Shown: positions 8,821-18,774, counted from the first letter of the stretch. The stretch: DNA of 34,906 nucleotides from Psychrobacter sp. (GCA_018260445.1 JAGLBE010000011.1:51860-86765); one strand, 5' to 3'. The notes: a model not told the origin generated them from the letters alone. Translations and numbers: made by a program.

Positions 8821-9867
8821 CTAGTCAAAATCGTTCTTTAGCACAATACGGTAGCGTGCTTTGCCAGCACGCATATGCGCAATAGCCTCATTAATTTTCG
8901 ACATAGGGTAGGTTTCGGTAATCGGTTCAACCCCCACTCTAGCCGCAAACTGTATCATCTGACGCAGCTCACTGGCAGACCCTGTGGGCGAGCCTGCGAC
9001 TGATTTTGCCCCAGCAATCAAACTAAACGCCTGAATATCCAACGGGCTCAGCACAGCGCCTACATAATGTAACTTGCCCTCCGGCTTTAGAATAGTCAGG
9101 TAGTTGTTCCAATCTAGCGCCACATTAACGGTGGATATAATAAGATCCAGCGAATTGGCAGCAGCGGCCAATGCAGTTTGATCTTTTGAATCAATAATGT
9201 GATGAGCACCCATCGCCCGTATTTCCTCGTATTTTTCGGGGCTACTGCTAAAAGCGGTCACCTCACAGCCCCAAGCATTTAAAAAGTCGAGTGCCATGTG
9301 CCCAAGCCCGCCAATACCAATCACGCCGACTTTTTTAGACGCATCCAATTGGTGCTGGATGATGGGGCGATACACGGTGATACCGCCACACAATAACGGC
9401 CCTGCTTTAGATTCGTCCAGCTCGGCAGGTAGCGGAATCACCCATTGCCATTGTGCCCGTACTTTATCAGCAAAACCGCCAGAATGGCCTATAATCGTGG
9501 GGACAACTTGCGAGCACACATTACCTTTACCAGCAATGCATAAATCGCAATATTGACAAGAGGCAGCTGTCCAGCCCACACCGACACTTTGACCGACTTC
9601 TAGCCCTTTTACCGCCGCACCCATGCGTATAATGGTGCCTGCAATTTCGTGTCCTGCAACAACGGGATAGTCGCTCATGCCCCAGTCATTATCGATAATA
9701 GATAAGTCGGAATGGCAAACCCCGCAATAGCTCACCGCAATTTCTACTTCATCCAGCCCAAGCTCCCCAGCGTCAAAATCATACCGTTCTAGCGGCGCGC
9801 CTGCTTGTTTTACGGCATAAGCTCGAATCGTATTATCTAGGGTAGGGGTATTGATTAAATTGGTCAT
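8821..9867 (-). CDS. Zinc-dependent alcohol/aldehyde dehydrogenase, cinnamyl-alcohol-dehydrogenase group
   Basis: Medium-chain dehydrogenase/reductase of 348 aa, resembling E. coli YahK and YjgB. Catalytic zinc ligands are C48 (CGVCHSD), H73 with E74 (GHE), and C160 (LLCGG). The structural zinc site is complete: C104, C107, C110 and C118 with spacing C-x2-C-x2-C-x7-C. The Rossmann motif GIGGLGH spans residues 184-190, and a SSS cluster after the second strand favours NADP(H), as in this group (inference). It likely reduces aldehydes or oxidises primary alcohols in the cytoplasm. It is divergent from the LOG gene, and an operator-like dyad lies in the shared gap. Confidence 0.9.
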   Translation of the reverse strand: MTNLINTPTLDNTIRAYAVKQAGAPLERYDFDAGELGLDEVEIAVSYCGVCHSDLSIIDNDWGMSDYPVVAGHEIAGTIIRMGAAVKGLEVGQSVGVGWTAASCQYCDLCIAGKGNVCSQVVPTIIGHSGGFADKVRAQWQWVIPLPAELDESKAGPLLCGGITVYRPIIQHQLDASKKVGVIGIGGLGHMALDFLNAWGCEVTAFSSSPEKYEEIRAMGAHHIIDSKDQTALAAAANSLDLIISTVNVALDWNNYLTILKPEGKLHYVGAVLSPLDIQAFSLIAGAKSVAGSPTGSASELRQMIQFAARVGVEPITETYPMSKINEAIAHMRAGKARYRIVLKNDFD

Positions 9868-9925
9868 CTTTTAGCATCCTAATATTTGTCAGGTTTGAGG
9901 TGGTTTTAAATGTCATAAAGGTCGC

Positions 9926-9949
9926 TAACATAGTCACATGCCTATGTTA
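9926..9949. promoter_or_regulatory. Operator-like dyad between adh and the LOG gene
   Basis: A perfect inverted repeat TAACATAG-8 nt-CTATGTTA lies in the 130-bp divergent gap. It ends 1 bp before a TATAAT box reading toward the LOG gene, so a bound regulator would cover the -35 region. The sequence suggests a dimeric repressor or activator site; the regulator is not encoded nearby. Confidence 0.5.
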
Positions 9950-9950
9950 T

Positions 9951-9956
9951 TATAAT
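9951..9956 (+). promoter_or_regulatory. Candidate -10 box for the LOG gene
   Basis: TATAAT lies 41 bp upstream of the ATG at 9998. There is no good -35 hexamer at 17 bp (ACATAG), which fits an activated or dyad-dependent promoter but does not prove one. Confidence 0.4.
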
Positions 9957-9997
9957 TCTAAGCTTAAACAAACTACCCTATTAAGGCGATTTACAAT

Positions 9998-10708
9998 ATG
10001 ACTCAACCATCAAAAATAAGTGATCATACTCATTCAACCCGTACTCAATCAAACAACATAGAAAAATACGCCATCATCCGTAGTAAGGATTATGAAAACG
10101 TGGCGGATGTGGTGGATAGGGCATCCATCCCCCAGCCTTTGGTGGCGGTATATTGTGGCTCGCGATTGGGCAATAATGACGTTTACGCACAAGCAGCAAC
10201 AGCCCTTGGCAAAGCCCTAGCAGACAATGGCATGGGGCTGGTGTATGGCGGTGCCAGTATCGGCTTAATGGGGGCAGTGGCCGATGGCATTATTGCAGCG
10301 GGCGCGGCTGCCATTGGGGTGATTCCTAACTTTATGCTCGATCACGAAGTGGCGCATCATGGCTTAACAAGGTTGCACCTAACCGACACCATGCACACCC
10401 GTAAAGCCATTATGGCCGAGTATGCCGATGCGTTTATCACCTTACCGGGCGGGTTTGGCACGCTTGAGGAAATCATGGAAATCGCCACATGGCGGCAGCT
10501 GTACCAACACGAAAAACCAATGATTATCTTAAACATCAATGGCTTTTATGACCATTTAATAGAGCACCTTAAACACACCGCCGAGCAAGGGTTTATGAAG
10601 CCCGAGGATTTAGAGCGTTTGGTAGTATGCCATGATATTGACGCCGCCATTAACTTATTAAACTCGGTGGTTAGCATTCGTGATTCACTCGACACCAATA
10701 AGATCTAG
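9998..10708 (+). CDS. LOG family (TIGR00730) cytokinin riboside 5'-monophosphate phosphoribohydrolase-like protein
   Basis: Rossmann-fold protein of 236 aa. The family signature is complete: VYCGSRLGNN (51-60), LVYGGASIGLMG (81-92), MHTRK (132-136) and PGGFGTLEE (150-158), with the catalytic Arg and Glu in the last two motifs. LOG proteins hydrolyse the N-glycosidic bond of cytokinin or other nucleoside monophosphates to free the base; bacterial members probably act in purine salvage or on AMP-like substrates (family knowledge). The first 45 or so residues are hydrophilic and not part of the family core. The gene is divergent from adh and convergent with the FAD oxidoreductase. Confidence 0.88.
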   Translation: MTQPSKISDHTHSTRTQSNNIEKYAIIRSKDYENVADVVDRASIPQPLVAVYCGSRLGNNDVYAQAATALGKALADNGMGLVYGGASIGLMGAVADGIIAAGAAAIGVIPNFMLDHEVAHHGLTRLHLTDTMHTRKAIMAEYADAFITLPGGFGTLEEIMEIATWRQLYQHEKPMIILNINGFYDHLIEHLKHTAEQGFMKPEDLERLVVCHDIDAAINLLNSVVSIRDSLDTNKI

Positions 10709-10712
10709 TCTC

Positions 10713-10922
10713 TACGCCAATCTTCATGTTTAGTGGCTTTAATAGGGTAGCTAGTCCCGCTTTTCGCGACTATCTTGGCAGGCACGGCGGCGGGCACTAA
10801 TAGCTAATGTCGTTCCTGTTGCCTCGATAACGCCATTAGCTAAGTGCCCACAACGCCGTGCTGTGCCAAGTATATCCGCTGCAATCGGGGCTAAACAGCA
10901 CCCCAACGTTTAGCTTGGCGTA
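10713..10922. repeat. 210-bp imperfect palindrome (MITE-like or large structured element)
   Basis: The outer ends are perfect inverted repeats, TACGCCAA at 10713 and TTGGCGTA at 10915. The core arms, 10774-10814 and 10829-10870, pair over about 40 positions with a few mismatches: CTTGGCA, GCACGGCG, GGGCACT, TAGCTAATG and CGTT on the left each find a complement on the right, leaving a 14-nt loop. Between core and ends the arms pair only partly. It fills the gap between two convergent genes. No open frame and no clear target-site duplication are visible. It could be a miniature inverted-repeat element, a REP-like palindrome or a long terminator hairpin. Confidence 0.75.
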
Positions 10923-10989
10923 ATACATTGAAAGTGAGGCATCAAGTCTGCTATTGCGTCACTTCTAAACCTTATTGGGTATGTGCAGG

Positions 10990-12732
10990 CTATACCTGAT
11001 AGGGGGTCACAACACCTGCCATGGGTGTGGGGAAACGGCGCATCAAGGTTAGTGTCTTGGCAATAGCATCAATATCTTGCTTGGTGGTATGGGCAAGATA
11101 CGGCCATTGCTGCTGCTGGCGCTGTTGCTGCAGCTGTGGCGTTATGCTCAGCAACCCCTGCGCCTGCAGCTGCTGCACAATCTCATCAGCGGCAGCAAGG
11201 GCTGATGACGCCTTAACGCTCTCGGCGCGTGCATAAAATATATCGGCGTATAGACTCACATCAGCGACACGGCGGCTGTCATTCACCCCAGGTATTTGCT
11301 GCCCGCCATACAGGGCGTTATTGGTTGGCCGTGCAGAGGCAAAACGGGGCACAAACTCACTCACTTGCTCAATCGCCCGTTGACTCCGCCGCTGCAAGGA
11401 CTGCTTGTCCCAACCATGGTCAATATAGTTGAGATACACGGGTTTAAGGTTAGGTTGGGCGCTGTTTGGGGTGGCGGTCACCAAGCCATCGCTAAACAAG
11501 GTCACCTGCTTGCTCATACTGTGAATTTGGTAAAAACCATCCGGATAAGGGGTCAATTGCACCATGCCCTGCGGCGTACCGCGTTCGCCATGAATGATGA
11601 TTTCGGGCAGTTTTATAGGCGGGTTGCCACTAGGCATCGTAGCTGTTTTAGGCGTATCACCCCCAGACGCTAAATCCCAATGGGCAATATATGACGCTTT
11701 AAACTCCACCATTTTTTTTGCGGTGACACCCACCATATCATCAATAATGCCCGTTCTAAAACCACCGGCATTAATCAAGTAGTCTACCGCAAGCGTGTTT
11801 TCGCTAGCGTTATCTTGGGTCACATAATGGATGTGCCAAGGCGTCTGGTTGACACCTGCCGCTACCGCTTGTATGGAGGGCTTATCCTCATTATTGCTAG
11901 TATTAGCGTTAGTTTTGTCATCGTTAGTTTTGTCATCGCTAGTATTACCATCGCTAGTATTACCATCGTTAGTTTTGTCATTGCTAATTGTTGCAGGGTT
12001 GATTGTGCCGCCATCTTCTTTATCGGTGGCATGTTGAGCGATACTGACATCCTTGACGGTGGTATTTAATAACACCTGCACATTGGGATAACCCTGTAAC
12101 GCTTGCTGGGCACTGGCTGCCAAACGAAAAATATTCCAGCCATACTCCATCACCGCAACCAGTGGATATTTGAGTTTGTCCAAATCCAAATATTCGGCCG
12201 CAGCGGCGACCCAAGCATCGGTATCGCTATCATCAAACGCATGACTGGGCGCAGCTTGTTTTTTTAGCAATGTTTCTAAGTCACTACGGCTATACAAGCG
12301 GTAATACTCTTTGGCGTCACCCAACACTTTATTGCCCTTATCGGCGGCTATCATCTCGCTATACACTTGCGTCAGTAGTTCTAGGCGTGGCAATAAGTCA
12401 GCGGGGTCGCCCTTATCGCGCAGGGGTATGGCAATCAGCGTAGGGCGACGGTCAATACTGTAAGGATACAGACGCAACATATCAATAGATTGCTTAAGCA
12501 GGATAATACAGTCCTCATCGGGGATTTCTCGATAGAGATTACCGCCCGCATGTAAATGACACATGGGCGGGCCATCGATCAAACTTGCCTTTTTCTCAAA
12601 CAAATAAGTTTGTACCCCCAACGCCGCTAGCCGCAAAGCAATCGTAGACCCCGAGACACCGCCACCGATAATACCGACTCGCAGCACGTTATTAGTTGAA
12701 GGATGGTTGGCTGTGTGTTCTTTTACAGACAT
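10990..12732 (-). CDS. FAD-dependent oxidoreductase
   Basis: FAD-binding protein of 580 aa starting at the ATG at 12732 (AAGAGA ribosome site nearby); a TTG 18 codons upstream is less likely. The N-terminal dinucleotide-binding motif VGIIGGGVSGSTIALRLAALG is followed by an acidic residue at the end of the second strand (FEKK). A later YLINAGGFRTG segment fits the second FAD contact of DAO-type enzymes. Substrate is not recognised. Residues of about 245-285 are a low-complexity insert of Asn, Asp, Thr and Ser coded by a 15-bp tandem repeat, which probably sits in a surface loop. No signal peptide is seen. The gene stands alone, convergent with the LOG gene. Confidence 0.8.
   Translation of the reverse strand: MSVKEHTANHPSTNNVLRVGIIGGGVSGSTIALRLAALGVQTYLFEKKASLIDGPPMCHLHAGGNLYREIPDEDCIILLKQSIDMLRLYPYSIDRRPTLIAIPLRDKGDPADLLPRLELLTQVYSEMIAADKGNKVLGDAKEYYRLYSRSDLETLLKKQAAPSHAFDDSDTDAWVAAAAEYLDLDKLKYPLVAVMEYGWNIFRLAASAQQALQGYPNVQVLLNTTVKDVSIAQHATDKEDGGTINPATISNDKTNDGNTSDGNTSDDKTNDDKTNANTSNNEDKPSIQAVAAGVNQTPWHIHYVTQDNASENTLAVDYLINAGGFRTGIIDDMVGVTAKKMVEFKASYIAHWDLASGGDTPKTATMPSGNPPIKLPEIIIHGERGTPQGMVQLTPYPDGFYQIHSMSKQVTLFSDGLVTATPNSAQPNLKPVYLNYIDHGWDKQSLQRRSQRAIEQVSEFVPRFASARPTNNALYGGQQIPGVNDSRRVADVSLYADIFYARAESVKASSALAAADEIVQQLQAQGLLSITPQLQQQRQQQQWPYLAHTTKQDIDAIAKTLTLMRRFPTPMAGVVTPYQV
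11896..11982 (-). repeat. 15-bp coding tandem repeat in the FAD oxidoreductase
   Basis: About six 15-bp units, alternating between GTTAGTTTTGTCATC and GCTAGTATTACCATC on the plus strand, encode pentapeptides of the type NDDKT / SDGNT. Two versions of the unit occur in blocks, which points to repeated duplication of short segments. The frame is preserved. Confidence 0.9.
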
Positions 12733-13062
12733 AGATTTCTCTTGTAATAGGGGCTGTATAGAGTTGATTAGAAATTGCAATATCAAGTATGCCCTGTTGT
12801 CAGCTCGTTATGTTATCTTTAAATGTTTGGTTTTTAAGGTGATGTCGCAGCCTAGCAAACCGTAGGATAGCAAAAATAAATTTTGTTAATAGGGTGGGCA
12901 AGTTGTAGATGTGTATTAACCGTGCAAAAAAAAGACCAACCTAGCAGTAGATCAGTCCTTTGCAATATTTATAATATTTACAATATCAGTGATTTAGTTG
13001 TTACCAGTGGATTTGGTTGTTACCAGGGTTTGGGTTATTTTCAGCGATGGCATTAAGGGCCA

Positions 13063-13755
13063 CTAAGCCTGATACTTAGCCTGACGTTTGCCCTCAAAAA
13101 ACAGCATATCAATCACCACCATAGCCACCCCGATACAAATCGCCATATCGGCAATATTAAAAATAGGGTAGTGCCACACATCGGCATAATGCACATGGAT
13201 AAAATCCACCACCTTACCCAAGCGCAGGCGGTCGATTAGATTGCCAATAGCCCCGCCCAAAATAAGTGCCAAGCCCACGTTGAGCAGTCTCGCCTGACGC
13301 GGGGCACGGCTTAAATATACAATTAAAAAAATCGCCATCAACGCCGCTAATGCCGCAAAAAACCACTTTTGCCAGCCCCCTTGGTCGGCCAGAAAACTAA
13401 AGGCAGCCCCATTATTGTAAGCCAACGTCCAGTTTAAAAAGGGCTCAATCACGGGGATAGGCTCATGAAAACTAAGCTTGCTTTCGGCCAGCCATTTTGT
13501 CCATTGGTCCAGCCCGATAACCAGCAGTGCCAGTGCATACCAAACCAACGCCTGACTGTGATTGGGCACCAGTTTTGGCCGTTTAGAGGGGCTAGGCGTT
13601 GCCGTTGCATAAGCAGGGCGGGTCTCGTTAGCATGAGCGACTCTGTCAGCATGAGCAAGCTTATTCTCATCCGCTAAAGAGGCGATAGCCGCCGTGTCCG
13701 GGTCAGGCGTAGGCGGCTGTTGCAGGTCGTGGTCTGGCGTCGGGCGATTATGCAT
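13063..13755 (-). CDS. lspA: Lipoprotein signal peptidase (signal peptidase II)
   Basis: Inner-membrane aspartyl protease that cleaves the signal peptide of lipidated prolipoproteins, so it would process the BamB and BamE precursors encoded in this window. The 230-aa protein has four hydrophobic segments (about 68-84, 131-147, 155-172, 198-217). Family motifs are NNGAAFSF (114-121), [10 protein letters not shown] (168-177), and the catalytic aspartates D184 (VVDF) and D203 (NIAD). The ATG at 13755 overlaps the end of ileS by 8 nt and has a GTGAGG ribosome site; an upstream open frame without this start is an extension inside ileS. The first 65 or so residues are hydrophilic and absent from E. 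coli LspA (164 aa). Confidence 0.95.
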   Translation of the reverse strand: MHNRPTPDHDLQQPPTPDPDTAAIASLADENKLAHADRVAHANETRPAYATATPSPSKRPKLVPNHSQALVWYALALLVIGLDQWTKWLAESKLSFHEPIPVIEPFLNWTLAYNNGAAFSFLADQGGWQKWFFAALAALMAIFLIVYLSRAPRQARLLNVGLALILGGAIGNLIDRLRLGKVVDFIHVHYADVWHYPIFNIADMAICIGVAMVVIDMLFFEGKRQAKYQA

Positions 13756-16744
13756 AGTGACGAACCTCACCCACGCCGGTGATGTTACGCACGCAGCGTA
13801 GGCAAATGTCAGGGTGTTGACGGTCGGCGCCCACATCGCTGCCCACATGCCAACAGCGCACGCACTTGTCGCCCTCGGCTGGCGTCACACGGACAAACAG
13901 GTTATCAAGCTCGGTGGCGCTGGCATCAGCCTTAACAACGTCACTGTCAATATCTTTATTCTCTGAGCTAGCTTTTGCCAGCTGCATCAGGTCGGCGCCA
14001 CTGGTAATCAGTACAAACCGCAGCTCATCACCAATTTTAGCCAAGCTGTTATAATGCTCGCCATTGGTATAAATAGTAACGGCGGCGGATAAATTGGCGT
14101 TGATACGCTTTTGCTCACGTGCCGCTTCAATGACCTTATTAATCGCCTCTTTCGCTTCTAAAATGCGTGTCCAATCCTCAACACTGACGGCTTCCATAGT
14201 GGCTTTGGGCAGTGCATACCATTGTTGGGTAAAGACGTAAGCGTCGCCAGCCGTCGCCTTATCTTTTAATAACACCTCCCACGCTTCTTGGGCAGTAAAG
14301 CTTAAGATGGGGGCTATCCAGCGCAAAAGAGCATGGGCAATGTGATACAGGGCGGTTTGCGCCGAACGGCGGGGTTGACCATCGGCCAGGGTTGTATATT
14401 GACGGTCTTTGATAATGTCTAGATAAAAGCCGCCCAAGTCTTGGGTACAAAAGGCCGTTATTTGCTGAGTGACTTGATGAAAGTCCATCGCATCATAAGC
14501 GCTGATAATGGCATCCTGAACCGTTTGCGCCCGCTGCATGATAAATTTATCCAGGCTGACCAAGTCGTCTATCGCCACGCTATCGCTATCGCTATTAAAA
14601 TCGTCGGTATTGGCCAATAAAAAGCGAATGGTGTTACGAATACGGCGGTACATATCCGTTGCGCCCTTAAATGAGGCTTTGCCAGCCGTCATCTCATAGC
14701 GATAGTCGCTAGCAGCAATCCACATACGCAGCATATCCGCGCCCGTTTTGTTAATCTCATCTTGCGGCTTGATGATGTTACCTAGCGATTTGCTCATCTT
14801 ACGGCCGTTTTGATCTACCACAAAGCCGTGAGTCAATACTTGCTTAAAAGGCGGGCGACCGTGCATGGCCTCCGAGGTCAACAGTGAGGTTTGAAACCAG
14901 CCTCGATGTTGATCTGAGCCTTCTAAATACATATCGGCAGGGCTTTGCAAGGCTTCGCGTTGCTCAAGCACCGCAAAATGGGTGGTACCAGAATCAAACC
15001 ACACATCTAAGGTGTCTGTCGCCTTAACATAGTCATCCGCCTCGGCACCAATAAAATACTCAGCATCGGCATCAAACCAAGCTTCAACCCCGCCTTGTTC
15101 GATAAGCTTGGCAACGTCCTCCATCAGCTCGATGGTGCGTGGGTGCAGTGCATCGGTCTCTTTATGGGTAAAAAACGGGATAGGCACGCCCCAAGTACGC
15201 TGGCGGGAAATACACCAATCGGGGCGACTGCTTACCATGGCTTCGATACGATTTCGTCCCCACGTCGGTGTCCACGTCACGTTTTGCATATCTTCGATGG
15301 ACTGTTGGCGCAGCGTAGGCTTAGATTGAGCAGGGTTAAGGTGGGCTGCATCCTCATTGCCTTGCAGTGCATCCATACTAATAAACCACTGCGGCGTTGC
15401 ACGATAAATAATGGGGGTTTTATGTCGCCAGCAATGCGGGTAGCTGTGCTCTATTTTGGCATGTTTGAATAAATGGCCACTGTCATTCAATGCGGCAATA
15501 ATTTTTGGTTGCGCTTTGTAAATATGCTCGCCCACAAATACTTTGGCACTGTCAAGATAGACGCCAGAGCCAGAAACAGGATTTTCGGTTGTTAGGTGAT
15601 AGCGCAAGCTTACCTCATAATCTTCGGCGCCGTGCGCTGGGGCAGTATGCACTAGGCCTGTACCGCTATCGGTGGTCACATGCGCACCTAAAATCAGCGG
15701 CACTTGGCGCTCGGCGATGAGTGGATGCTGCGCTTGTACGTACTCCAAGCTTGCGCCTTTTGCGCTAGCCAATATGCCCAAATTGTCAAGCTCAAGGGTT
15801 TGCAACACGTCTTCAATGAGCGCAGTGGCTAACAACAAATTGCCTTTTGCGGTTTGCACTAGGCTATAGTCGATGTCTGGATTAATGGATATAGCCTGGT
15901 TGGCCGGTAGCGTCCACGGGGTAGTCGTCCAAATAATGGCATAGGTCTTATGGTTGGCAAGGGCAGCATTGGCATTGGTGGGCTGTTGCTCGGTTGTGCT
16001 CAATGCTGTAACCACCTGCATTTGTGCCACTTGCATTTGTGCCAATAGCGCTGCGCTACTCACTATCTCAAAGCCGACATACACGGTGTCTGAGGTCTTA
16101 TCCTCGTATTCGACCTCGGCCTCCGCCAGTGACGAGCCGCAATCTAAACACCAGTTCACCGGTTTAAGACCGCGGGTGACATAGCCATTGGCATAAATTT
16201 TAGCTAATGCACGTACGATATTGGCCTCTTGGTGAAAGTTCATGGTCAAGTAAGGGTTGTCCCAATCGCCAAAGATGCCCAAACGTTTAAAGTCAGCCAT
16301 TTGCAGCGCCACTTGGCTTTTAGCGTACTCGCGGCACAGGCCACGAAACTCGGTCGCCTTTACTTTTTGACCCACCTTACCGACTTTTGCCTCAACCTTT
16401 TGCTCAATCGGCAAACCGTGACAATCCCAACCGGGCACATAAGGCGCATCAAAACCGGCCAGTGTTTTGGACTTAACAATCATGTCCTTTAATACTTTAT
16501 TGACCGCATGGCCTAAATGAATTTGCCCATTGGCGTAGGGCGGACCATCGTGCAAAATATATGTCTCGCAGCCTACTCTTGACGAGCGGATTTTGCCATA
16601 AATATCATCAGCTTCCCATGCCTTTAGCCAATCCGGCTCTCGGTTGGCCAAATTGCCACGCATAGGAAATGGGGTGTCGGCAAGGTTTAGGGTGTCTTTA
16701 TAGTCAGTTGGATTAGAATCAGTCATAGCAGATTTATCAGTCAT
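13748..16744 (-). CDS. ileS: Isoleucine--tRNA ligase
   Basis: Class Ia synthetase for tRNA-Ile, 998 aa from the ATG at 16744. A second ATG at 16726 is equally possible; the open frame further upstream is not conserved. The N-terminus [24 protein letters not shown] is typical. The HIGH motif appears as HLGH in [18 protein letters not shown] in [10 protein letters not shown], and the C-terminal zinc site as CVRC followed by CLRC. The editing domain lies between the two signatures. It contains an insert ([11 protein letters not shown] followed by a Thr/Asn-rich run) coded in part by two 15-bp units at 16017-16046; E. coli IleS is 938 aa. It is translationally coupled to lspA, a conserved pair in gammaproteobacteria. 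Confidence 0.96.
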   Translation of the reverse strand: MTDKSAMTDSNPTDYKDTLNLADTPFPMRGNLANREPDWLKAWEADDIYGKIRSSRVGCETYILHDGPPYANGQIHLGHAVNKVLKDMIVKSKTLAGFDAPYVPGWDCHGLPIEQKVEAKVGKVGQKVKATEFRGLCREYAKSQVALQMADFKRLGIFGDWDNPYLTMNFHQEANIVRALAKIYANGYVTRGLKPVNWCLDCGSSLAEAEVEYEDKTSDTVYVGFEIVSSAALLAQMQVAQMQVVTALSTTEQQPTNANAALANHKTYAIIWTTTPWTLPANQAISINPDIDYSLVQTAKGNLLLATALIEDVLQTLELDNLGILASAKGASLEYVQAQHPLIAERQVPLILGAHVTTDSGTGLVHTAPAHGAEDYEVSLRYHLTTENPVSGSGVYLDSAKVFVGEHIYKAQPKIIAALNDSGHLFKHAKIEHSYPHCWRHKTPIIYRATPQWFISMDALQGNEDAAHLNPAQSKPTLRQQSIEDMQNVTWTPTWGRNRIEAMVSSRPDWCISRQRTWGVPIPFFTHKETDALHPRTIELMEDVAKLIEQGGVEAWFDADAEYFIGAEADDYVKATDTLDVWFDSGTTHFAVLEQREALQSPADMYLEGSDQHRGWFQTSLLTSEAMHGRPPFKQVLTHGFVVDQNGRKMSKSLGNIIKPQDEINKTGADMLRMWIAASDYRYEMTAGKASFKGATDMYRRIRNTIRFLLANTDDFNSDSDSVAIDDLVSLDKFIMQRAQTVQDAIISAYDAMDFHQVTQQITAFCTQDLGGFYLDIIKDRQYTTLADGQPRRSAQTALYHIAHALLRWIAPILSFTAQEAWEVLLKDKATAGDAYVFTQQWYALPKATMEAVSVEDWTRILEAKEAINKVIEAAREQKRINANLSAAVTIYTNGEHYNSLAKIGDELRFVLITSGADLMQLAKASSENKDIDSDVVKADASATELDNLFVRVTPAEGDKCVRCWHVGSDVGADRQHPDICLRCVRNITGVGEVRHYA

Positions 16745-16881
16745 AAAAAGCGGTCTTGTTAGATTAAAGAAGATTAGTGAGAGAAAATATAGCATATACC
16801 GGCCAACAATAGTGGCAAATCGATAAGGTGAGTCGTTGGGTCGCAACTTATGCCATTAAGTTACATGGTGCTATATCACTG

Positions 16882-17628
16882 CTATTCTATATTAAAGTCA
16901 ATAGGGGTGTTGCTAGAGTCGATATTGCTATCAATATCATTATCAACGTTGCTCTTTGCCGCACTGTTATCAATATGCAGCCAATTTCCCATAACGGCGG
17001 CAAGCTCATCAATGCCCTCTTTTTTGAGCGACGAGAACAACTGTATCGAAAACGATAAGCCAAGCTTGCTCATGTCTTGCTTGGTTTTGAGCAATACATT
17101 TTTGGCCGGCCCATACTTAAATTTATCCGATTTAGTCAGCAGCACATGCACCGGCAAATTACCGTCTTTGGCCCACTGCAACATTTGCTGGTCGAAAAAC
17201 TTGAGCGGATGGCGGCTGTCCATCAATAACACCAAACCTGCTAAACTTTCACGCGCCACAAGGTACTCTTCAAGCTCGGTTTGCCATTCAATTTTCATCG
17301 CCTCAGGCACCGCCGCATAGCCATAACCCGGCAAGTCTACCAAGCGCGTCTCTTGATTGCCAATCGTAAAAAAGTTAATCATTTGGGTGCGCCCGGGCGT
17401 CTTTGACGAACGTGCCAGTTGCCGCTGGTTGGTCAGCACATTAATCGCCGACGATTTGCCCGCGTTAGAGCGCCCAGCAAACGCCACTTCATAGCCCTCA
17501 TCGGGGGGGCACAATCTAAAGGTCGGCGCAGACATCAAAAAGGCAGTCTGCTGCAAACGCTGACGTGGCGATAGATGGGTTAGATCAGGGCTTGGGTCGG
17601 TGTTTTTAGAAGCGGGCGCTTTGGTCAT
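16882..17628 (-). CDS. engB: Ribosome biogenesis GTP-binding protein EngB (YsxC/YihA)
   Basis: Small TRAFAC-class GTPase needed for assembly of the 50S subunit. The G motifs are all visible in 248 aa: G1 GRSNAGKS (52-59), G2 in TPGRTQ (77-82), G3 DLPG (98-101), G4 TKSD (165-168) and G5 around FSS (198-200). The segment after about residue 222 is an Asp/Asn/Ser-rich tail not found in the family core (E. coli YihA is 210 aa). A GAGACACC stretch precedes the ATG. It is divergent from the cytochrome c5 gene and upstream of ileS on the same strand, 137 bp away. Confidence 0.95.
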   Translation of the reverse strand: MTKAPASKNTDPSPDLTHLSPRQRLQQTAFLMSAPTFRLCPPDEGYEVAFAGRSNAGKSSAINVLTNQRQLARSSKTPGRTQMINFFTIGNQETRLVDLPGYGYAAVPEAMKIEWQTELEEYLVARESLAGLVLLMDSRHPLKFFDQQMLQWAKDGNLPVHVLLTKSDKFKYGPAKNVLLKTKQDMSKLGLSFSIQLFSSLKKEGIDELAAVMGNWLHIDNSAAKSNVDNDIDSNIDSSNTPIDFNIE

Positions 17629-18173
17629 AAGGTGTCTCGGGGTTGATAGGATGCCATCTGCAGCAGAATAAAATAATAGGGTAAGCCATGATAAGCATGT
17701 ATAAGCAAAATCTTACAGAGTAAGGTAGGCCGTATTATAACCAGTCTTGCGACTGAATGATATGTACGGCGCGGTTAGCGAGTCTGCAATCGTTAACCCT
17801 GTTCCTGTTATAGTTAAAACCGTTAAAACCGTTAAAACCGTTATAACCGTTATAACCGTTATAACCGTCATTAAACCTGCAAACAGCACAGATAAGAATA
17901 AGATAAGTAAATAATACGCTGAACGTCTTGAATTTACACTATTAGACGTCATAATAGTCGTTAGAGTGAATAGGTGTATACTAAATGACCATATTCTTTT
18001 CTCTTTCCTAGCTGTATGCTGTATAGTGAGTTATGCGGCTATAAATTAAGACTGTTATTTGGCCAGATAGAGGTTGAGCCAGATACCAAGCCAGATATCA
18101 GGACAGTTGCCTAGTCGAGTTACCCAATACCCAGATAGGCATTTTTTAGTAGTTCAGTGGTAAGGAGCGCGCA
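17629..18173. other. 545-bp gap between engB and the cytochrome c5 gene
   Basis: This divergent gap holds a 9-bp tandem array (17813-17866) and, near 18060-18110, several imperfect repeats of GCCAGATA. A 79-codon minus-strand frame at 17713-17952 is mostly the array read as protein and is not called a gene. Both flanking genes must have promoters here, but I cannot identify convincing hexamers. Confidence 0.6.
17813..17866. repeat. 9-bp intergenic tandem repeat
   Basis: Six units: three copies of GTTAAAACC followed by three copies of GTTATAACC. The one-base difference is block-wise, so the two versions expanded separately. Confidence 0.95.
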
Positions 18174-18563
18174 ATGAGGTCTACTCTATTGATGAAGTTT
18201 AAGTCTAATCGAGGTACGGATACTAGGTTTAAGTCAAAAACAGCCTATGGCAGGCGTATCAACCGGCAGCACATTGTCACCTTGTTAGCCGCCGTCGGGC
18301 TTGGGTTGACGCCCGTTTTGACGGCAAATGCTGCTGTGCCTAAGCAGTATGAAGACAGCTGCGGCGCTTGCCATGCTACCGGTGCCTTGCATGCCCCTAA
18401 AACTGGCGATGCGGCAACTTGGACAAAGTTGATAGCACAAAAGGGGATGCCAGCCTTGGTCGCTTCGGTTAAAAACGGCGGCTCACAAATGCCAGCAGGC
18501 GGCCTATGCAGTGATTGCAATGATACGGATTATCAAGCGCTCATTGAATATATGGCCAAATAA
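18174..18563 (+). CDS. Cytochrome c5 family protein
   Basis: Small periplasmic mono-haem c-type cytochrome, 129 aa. The haem-binding motif is C63-G-A-C66-H67. The likely sixth ligand is M106 in SQMPAGG. The extra Cys pair C112-S-D-C115 after the methionine is typical of cytochrome c5 and forms a disulfide in known members. A signal peptide is present, with a hydrophobic core at about 34-50 and a probable cleavage after ANA (residue 53); its basic n-region is long. A strong AAGGAG ribosome site supports the ATG at 18174, although ATG codon 7 is also possible. It probably carries electrons to a terminal oxidase (inference). Confidence 0.92.
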   Translation: MRSTLLMKFKSNRGTDTRFKSKTAYGRRINRQHIVTLLAAVGLGLTPVLTANAAVPKQYEDSCGACHATGALHAPKTGDAATWTKLIAQKGMPALVASVKNGGSQMPAGGLCSDCNDTDYQALIEYMAK

Positions 18564-18664
18564 CCCATTGTTTGGCAGTTATTTTGTAACCGTGACTAAA
18601 TATTGGACACAAGTCTTTGCTATTGATGCCTTCATTTCAAGAATAAATCAGGCTACAAACATCT

Positions 18665-18690
18665 AAAACCCTGTTTATAACAGGGTTTTT
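18665..18690 (+). terminator. Rho-independent terminator of the cytochrome c5 gene
   Basis: Perfect 11-bp stem AAAACCCTGTT / AACAGGGTTTT with a TAT loop and a closing T run. It lies about 100 bp after the stop and separates the c5 and c4 transcription units. Confidence 0.9.
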
Positions 18691-18774
18691 GCTATTGGTA
18701 GACTCAAGCTAGCCTAAATCTTGGGCGCTATTGACTCAAGTGTCACGCATGGGTAGCTATTATCACCAAATAAT

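Noticed and set aside
12733-12786. N-terminal extension of the FAD oxidoreductase from a TTG
   Set aside because: The ATG at 12732 has a better ribosome site and places the glycine-rich FAD motif at a usual distance from the start.
16745-16846. N-terminal extension of IleS
   Set aside because: Conserved IleS sequence begins after the ATG at 16744 or 16726; the extension is hydrophobic and not found in the family.
17713-17952. 79-codon minus-strand frame with a hydrophobic N-terminus
   Set aside because: Its centre (VIT/VLT repeats) is the 9-bp array read in frame; no ribosome site or family is apparent.
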